This document shows positions 59,714-64,000 of a stretch of 64,000 bases of DNA, one piece after another. The stretch is from the NCBI GenBank assembly GCA_002478885.1, contig DLKC01000073.1, positions 62,001 to 126,000 of the forward strand. The letters run 5' to 3'. The notes below the pieces were generated by a model that searched no databases, had not been told where the DNA came from, and was given only the letters and a program-made list of their open reading frames with translations. Position numbers and translations under genes: made by a program. How positions within the stretch are numbered: the stretch's first letter is position 1; each line of letters begins with the position of its first letter. Source of the stretch: Chitinophagaceae bacterium UBA7600 (GTDB lineage: Bacteria > Bacteroidota > Bacteroidia > Chitinophagales > Chitinophagaceae).

Positions 59714-62569
59714 ATGGAAAAAAACATTAAAAAGGTTGTCAAAAAAGAGAGTGCAAAAGAAAGTACGGTAAAAAACAAAGATATAGTCGTAACAGGTGCA
59801 CGTATCCACAACCTCAAAAATATAAACGTAGTTTTTCCACGCAATAGGTTTATTGTGGTAACAGGCGTTTCGGGAAGCGGCAAATCTTCATTAACTATTG
59901 ACACCTTGTTTGCTGAGGGCCAAAGGCGTTATACAGAAAGCTTAAGTGCATATGCAAGGCAATTTATGTCTCGAATGGTAAAACCTGATGTTGATTCGAT
60001 CAAAGGATTATGCCCTGCGATAGCCATAGAGCAAAAAGTAATCACCCGTACGCCCCGTAGCACGGTCGGTAGTATGACAGAGATATATGATTACCTGCGG
60101 TTGTTGTTTGCCAGGATTGGAAAAACCATCTCACCTGTAAGTGGTAGACTGGTAAAAAAAGATGATGTAGGAGATGTAATAGAATACCTGAAAAAAATTG
60201 ACAAAGGAAGTAAAGCGATTATTCTTGTTCCGCTAAAGCAACATGCAAAACGGGAGTTGAAAGAAGAATTAAATATTCTTACACAAAAAGGCTTTTCACG
60301 AATTTTTATCCAGTCAACGGGTAATTCAGTTCAAAGCGAATTGATACGAATCGAAGAATTACTGGAGCTTAGCGACACCGCACTTTCCGAAAAAATTAAA
60401 GGCGATGGCAATATTAAAAAGTCGTTTGTGCTGGTAGACAGAATAGTGACTAAAAATTTTAATGAGGAAGATATCCACCGGATATCAGATTCTGTTGGCA
60501 CCGCTTTTTATGAAGGTGAAGGCGAAGTCTTTGTTGAAGTCAACAATACTGACACCATTCATTTCAGCAACAAGTTTGAACTTGATGGAATAAAGTTTGA
60601 AGAGCCTGTGCCTAATCTCTTTTCTTTTAACAATCCTTACGGCGCATGTCCTACCTGTGAAGGATTTAGCCAGGTGCTTGGTATTGATGAAGACCTCGTT
60701 ATTCCCGATAAAAGATTGAGCGTTTATGATGGCGCGGTTGCGCCATGGAAGGGAGAAAAATTAGGTTGGTGGAGAGAGCAATTTTTAAAGGCGGCATCAT
60801 CTGTTAGCTTTCCTGTTCATAAGCCGGTTTGTGATCTTACTCCAACACAATACAAAACTTTGTGGGAGGGAAATGGGAAAATCCTCGGAATCAGGGACTT
60901 TTTCAAGGAAGTAGAACAAAATCTCTATAAAGTCCAGTATCGGGTACTGCTTAGCCGTTACCGTGGCAGAACTACCTGCCCCGACTGCAATGGGTATCGC
61001 CTTAGGAAAGAGGCTTTATATGTAAAGTTGTCTGGCAAACATATTGCGGAATTATGCCTTTTACAAACGAAAGACCTAAAGCAGTGGTTCAATGAATTGT
61101 TGCTCGATGACAATGATCAGCAAATTGCAAAGAGAATTCTTATTGAAATCAATCAAAGGTTACAAACATTAATCGATGTAGGTCTTGGATACCTGACGCT
61201 AAACCGCCTTGCTAATACACTGAGCGGTGGCGAAAGCCAACGCATACAACTCACGAGAAGTCTCGGAAGTACACTCACCGATTCTTTATACATCCTCGAT
61301 GAACCTTCAATTGGCCTGCATTCACGAGATACAGAAAAGCTGATAAAGGTATTAAAGCAATTACGTGATGCAGGCAACACCGTTGTTGTTGTAGAGCATG
61401 ACGAAATGATGATGCGGGATGCCGACCATATTATCGATATGGGACCTCTCGCATCACATTTGGGCGGCGAAGTTATTGCAAGCGGCAACTACAATGATAT
61501 TGTCAAAAACCCGCAAAGCCTCACCGGCAAATACCTTAATGGCTCACTTAAGGTAACCACTCCAAAGAAGTTTAGACATTTTAACCGCTTTATAAAAATC
61601 GAAGGTGCACGGCAAAACAATCTAAAAGACGTGACCGTAAGTATTCCGCTTAATACACTTTGTATAGTCAGTGGCGTAAGCGGCAGCGGCAAAACCACCC
61701 TTGTCAAACAAGTACTCTATCCTGCGCTGCAAAAAATAAAAGGAGAGTTTAGCGATAAAGTTGGCTTTCATAAAGCCATTAGTGGTGACACCGATTATCT
61801 AACGCAAGTGGAATTAATCGACCAGAACCCGATCGGAAAATCATCCCGGAGCAACCCCGTAACGTACATTAAAGCCTACGACGAAATAAGACAGTTATTT
61901 GCAGATCAATCGCTGTCAAAAATTCGCGGCTTTCAACCCAAGCATTTTTCTTTCAACGTCGACGGTGGTCGATGCGACACCTGCAAAGGTGAAGGCGAGA
62001 CTGTTGTTGAAATGCAATTCCTTGCCGATGTACATCTTACCTGTGAAGCTTGTGGCGGTAAAAAATTTAAAGAAGAAGTGCTGGAAGTACAATACAATGG
62101 CAAGAACATTTTTGATATCCTCGAATTAAGTGTTGATGAATCCATTGAATTTTTCAAAAACGAGAAAACACTTGCCAGGGCACTTCAACCATTGCAGGAT
62201 GTAGGTCTTGGTTATATTAAACTCGGACAAAGCAGCGACACGCTTAGCGGTGGCGAAGCCCAAAGAGTAAAACTTGCCTCCTACCTTGGTAAAGGAAAAG
62301 CAAATGGCCATATCCTTTTTATTTTTGATGAACCAACTACCGGCCTTCACTTCCACGATATTAATAAACTACTGGCTTCATTCAACGCTCTTATTGATCA
62401 GGGCCATTCAATTCTTGTCATCGAGCATAATATTGACGTAATAAAAAATGCAGACTGGGTTATCGACCTTGGCCCAGAGGCCGGCGATGCGGGTGGCAAT
62501 ATCCTTTTCGAGGGCACACCCGCGCAATTAAAGAATGTAAAAGAAAGTTATACAGCAAAGTTTTTATAA
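59714..62569 (+). CDS. uvrA: UvrABC excinuclease subunit A
   Basis: 951 residues from the ATG at 59714 (a TTG nine bases earlier is in frame). Two ABC ATPase halves, each with Walker A (GVSGSGKSSL, GVSGSGKTTL), the signature LSGGESQRIQL and LSGGEAQRVKL, and Walker B (LYILDEPSIGL, LFIFDEPTTGL). The later zinc cluster CDTCKGEG ... CEACGG is intact. The first one has CPTC only; its partner CxxC before LFSFNNPYGACPTC is replaced by FELDGI, which I believe is normal for this phylum. UvrA recognises bulky DNA damage and loads UvrB. Confidence 0.97.
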   Translation: MEKNIKKVVKKESAKESTVKNKDIVVTGARIHNLKNINVVFPRNRFIVVTGVSGSGKSSLTIDTLFAEGQRRYTESLSAYARQFMSRMVKPDVDSIKGLCPAIAIEQKVITRTPRSTVGSMTEIYDYLRLLFARIGKTISPVSGRLVKKDDVGDVIEYLKKIDKGSKAIILVPLKQHAKRELKEELNILTQKGFSRIFIQSTGNSVQSELIRIEELLELSDTALSEKIKGDGNIKKSFVLVDRIVTKNFNEEDIHRISDSVGTAFYEGEGEVFVEVNNTDTIHFSNKFELDGIKFEEPVPNLFSFNNPYGACPTCEGFSQVLGIDEDLVIPDKRLSVYDGAVAPWKGEKLGWWREQFLKAASSVSFPVHKPVCDLTPTQYKTLWEGNGKILGIRDFFKEVEQNLYKVQYRVLLSRYRGRTTCPDCNGYRLRKEALYVKLSGKHIAELCLLQTKDLKQWFNELLLDDNDQQIAKRILIEINQRLQTLIDVGLGYLTLNRLANTLSGGESQRIQLTRSLGSTLTDSLYILDEPSIGLHSRDTEKLIKVLKQLRDAGNTVVVVEHDEMMMRDADHIIDMGPLASHLGGEVIASGNYNDIVKNPQSLTGKYLNGSLKVTTPKKFRHFNRFIKIEGARQNNLKDVTVSIPLNTLCIVSGVSGSGKTTLVKQVLYPALQKIKGEFSDKVGFHKAISGDTDYLTQVELIDQNPIGKSSRSNPVTYIKAYDEIRQLFADQSLSKIRGFQPKHFSFNVDGGRCDTCKGEGETVVEMQFLADVHLTCEACGGKKFKEEVLEVQYNGKNIFDILELSVDESIEFFKNEKTLARALQPLQDVGLGYIKLGQSSDTLSGGEAQRVKLASYLGKGKANGHILFIFDEPTTGLHFHDINKLLASFNALIDQGHSILVIEHNIDVIKNADWVIDLGPEAGDAGGNILFEGTPAQLKNVKESYTAKFL

Positions 62570-62573
62570 CAGC

Positions 62574-62628
62574 ATTTTGCCCCGGCACCAACAACACATT
62601 CAGCTTTCGTTGCGTCGCACACTTCAGC
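62574..62628 (-). repeat. Dispersed intergenic repeat, type A copy
   Basis: ATTTTGCCCCGGCACC, then TTGCGTCGCACACTTCAGC. Starts 4 bp after the uvrA stop. Confidence 0.88.
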
Positions 62629-62660
62629 GTTTATATCCCTTATCAACAAAAGGCAAAAAG

Positions 62661-62687
62661 AAAAGGGTTGATCACTCAACCCTTTTC
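62661..62687. terminator. Bidirectional terminator between uvrA and the response regulator
   Basis: AAAAGGGTTGA / TCAACCCTTTT, 11-bp perfect stem with a 4-base loop, usable from both sides. Confidence 0.88.
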
Positions 62688-62707
62688 AAATATAAAATCA
62701 TTAAAGA

Positions 62708-63403
62708 CTAAGGCGCCACTAACCTAAAGCCATTGCCGTGAATATTTACAATCTCTATCTGCTCATCGTCTTTTAGGTATTTGCGCAACTTGGCAATATA
62801 AACATCCATGCTGCGGCCGTTAAAATAAGTATCGCTGCCCCATATTTTTTTCAAAGCACGTTCACGGGGAAGCAGGTCGTTTTTATGTTCGGCAAGCATT
62901 TTCAACAATTCATTCTCTTTTGGTGAAAGCGTTTGTGTTTTGCCATCGTGTATCAATTCACGCAACTTGGGGTTGAAATGATAACGCCCAAGATCAAACT
63001 GCATATTTTCACTTTCGCGGTTCATTTCTTCATTTCGCTTGGTTATTGCTTTTATTTTCAGCAAAAGCACCTCACTGTCAAATGGCTTTGTAATATAATC
63101 ATCGGCGCCAAGTTTATAACCCTGTATAATGTCTTCCTTCATAGTTTTGGCGCTAAGGAAAAACAAAGGCACATCAGGATCAATATCGCGAATCTCCTCA
63201 GCCAATGTAAAGCCATCCATATTCGGCATCATTACATCGAGCAGGCATATGTCAAATTTCTCACGTTGAAACGCGGCGAGGCCAAGCCTTCCATCTCTTT
63301 CAAGGGTAACATCGTAGTCGTTTAGTTCGAGATAATTCTTCAGTACCATTCCCAGGTTCTGATCATCTTCGCAAAGCAAAATCTTGTATTTATTTCCTTC
63401 CAT
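62708..63403 (-). CDS. OmpR/PhoB-family response regulator
   Basis: 231 residues. Receiver domain (1-120) with CEDD, the phospho-acceptor Asp56 in LLDVMMPNMDG and Lys in ITKPFD. Winged-helix output domain (about 135-231) with LSPKENELLKMLAEHKNDLLPRERALKKIWG and RSMDVYIAKLRKYL. It resembles the RprY-type regulators of Bacteroidota. No sensor kinase gene is adjacent inside the window. Own promoter region 63404-63660 is shared with the divergent GroES-like gene. Confidence 0.92.
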   Translation of the reverse strand: MEGNKYKILLCEDDQNLGMVLKNYLELNDYDVTLERDGRLGLAAFQREKFDICLLDVMMPNMDGFTLAEEIRDIDPDVPLFFLSAKTMKEDIIQGYKLGADDYITKPFDSEVLLLKIKAITKRNEEMNRESENMQFDLGRYHFNPKLRELIHDGKTQTLSPKENELLKMLAEHKNDLLPRERALKKIWGSDTYFNGRSMDVYIAKLRKYLKDDEQIEIVNIHGNGFRLVAP

Positions 63404-63606
63404 AAAGGGTAATTTTTATCATTAAATATAAATCATTTAAAGAGCAGAACAAACATCGGGCTTTTTTTTGTTAAAGCATTTGCAATTGTTAACCAATGAC
63501 AATAACAATGCTGCGAACGGGTAAAAGACAGATATTAGCAGTTACATAACTAGGACGAAAAGCAAAAATTATACGTGTGCTGTTGTGCATTAATCCGTTG
63601 CCATTT

Positions 63607-63642
63607 TTTGTTCTTTTCCTTATTTCTTCCCTGCTATTTTTG
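63607..63642 (+). promoter_or_regulatory. Bacteroidota-type promoter of the GroES-like gene
   Basis: TTTG (63607-63610), 24-bp spacer and -7 TATTTTTG (63635-63642), 18 bp before the ATG. The spacer is slightly long for the consensus. Confidence 0.5.
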
Positions 63643-63660
63643 CAGAAAAATTTATCTCCC

Positions 63661-64000
63661 ATGCGATTAACTCCCGATAGCAAATTAAAAAAACTGATCA
63701 TCATCGGAGACAGGGTATTGATACGGCTATCAAAGCCTAACGAACAAACTGCGAGCGGGCTTTATCTTCCGCCTGGCGTACAGGAAAAAGAAAAAGTGCA
63801 GCAGGGGTATATTATCAAAGCTGGCCCGGGTTATGCTATTCCAATGGCAGTAGAAAATGAACCATGGAAAAGTGAAGATGAACAGGTGAAATATATTCCG
63901 TTGCAGGCTAAAGAAGGTGACCTCGCCATCTTTCCGTTAAGCGGCGCTACCGAAGTAATTTATGAGAACGAAAAATATTACATAGTTCCGCAAAGCGCGA
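63661..64000 (+). CDS. GroES-like co-chaperonin family protein, 3' end cut off by the window
   Basis: The ATG at 63661 opens a frame that stays open to the end of the window (113 codons). The start LIIIGDRVLIRLSKPNEQTASGLYLPPGVQEKEKVQQGYIIKAGPG matches the Cpn10 beta-barrel with its mobile loop region (TASGLYLP), and GDLAIFPLSGATEVIYENEKYYIV is the second half. Length is already greater than the usual ~95-residue GroES, and there is an inserted stretch (AIPMAVENEPWKSEDEQVKYIPLQAK) in place of the short roof loop. No groEL is visible, so it may be a stand-alone GroES paralogue. Confidence 0.85.
   Translation, partial: MRLTPDSKLKKLIIIGDRVLIRLSKPNEQTASGLYLPPGVQEKEKVQQGYIIKAGPGYAIPMAVENEPWKSEDEQVKYIPLQAKEGDLAIFPLSGATEVIYENEKYYIVPQSA

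Noticed and set aside
496..62628. CRISPR array or integron attC array as explanation of the repeats
   Set aside because: Copies are scattered singly or in inverted pairs between unrelated housekeeping genes, on both strands, with no regular spacers, no cas genes and no integron integrase.

Overview
This window is a stretch of ordinary chromosome from a Bacteroidota bacterium, most likely of the family Chitinophagaceae. The evidence is: type IX secretion (T9SS) C-terminal sorting domains, a GLPGLI protein, a short RpoD-like sigma factor, Bacteroidota-type UvrA, -7 boxes of the form TAnnTTTG, DUF4920, DUF2975, DUF7033 and YkgJ-type proteins, and glycoside hydrolases with LytTR regulation. There is no prophage, no insertion sequence and no CRISPR array.

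Layout. 1-7.7 kb: the tail of a ligase-associated Lhr-like helicase, a fatty-acid desaturase, then a minus-strand cluster leuC-leuD-cimA-leuB (branched-chain keto-acid synthesis with a Leptospira-type citramalate synthase), then pdeM, another ligase-associated DNA-repair gene. 7.9-14.6 kb: a secreted GH78 rhamnosidase, a lipoprotein and a second secreted (alpha/alpha)6 glycosidase. 14.9-18.3 kb: a degenerate LytS-like pseudokinase followed by an intact LytS/LytTR pair. 18.5-31.5 kb: housekeeping genes (DHFR-like reductase, DUF2975, ispE, bifunctional nuclease, PDZ protein, comEC, purH, EamA transporter, DUF7033 deacetylase, lutB, xerD). 31.7-45.7 kb: YkgJ protein, a 1778-residue T9SS surface protein with three MopE-like repeats, a di-haem peroxidase lipoprotein, a CDF metal exporter, a SIMPL protein, pckA and a T9SS subtilase. 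45.9-53.7 kb: a small membrane operon (AtpZ-like) ending in SprT, sucC, DUF4920, RluD-type synthase, an LptF/G permease, an unknown protein and a START-like protein. 54-64 kb: an RpoD paralogue, GLPGLI protein, TPR proteins, tRNA-Gly(CCC), an ECF sigma factor, uvrA, an OmpR-type regulator and the start of a GroES-like gene.

The most unusual signal is not a gene. Some 30 well-formed copies (plus degenerate ones) of an imperfect element of about 55-65 bp lie between the genes, roughly one per 2 kb. Read in one direction each copy is GTACAAG (or TGAAG), then a small dyad core, then GATGCC, then GCCGG and finally CAAAAA. There are two core variants, TGCGACGCA (type A) and GTGACAC (type B), which differ by a compensatory base-pair change. 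In 23 of 30 copies the CCGG/poly-A end faces the 3' end of a neighbouring gene, often merging with its terminator, and several intergenic regions carry two copies as an inverted pair. All eight type B copies point the same way on this strand. I know of no named family that matches; a REP/MITE-like element or a 3'-end regulatory element are the two obvious readings.
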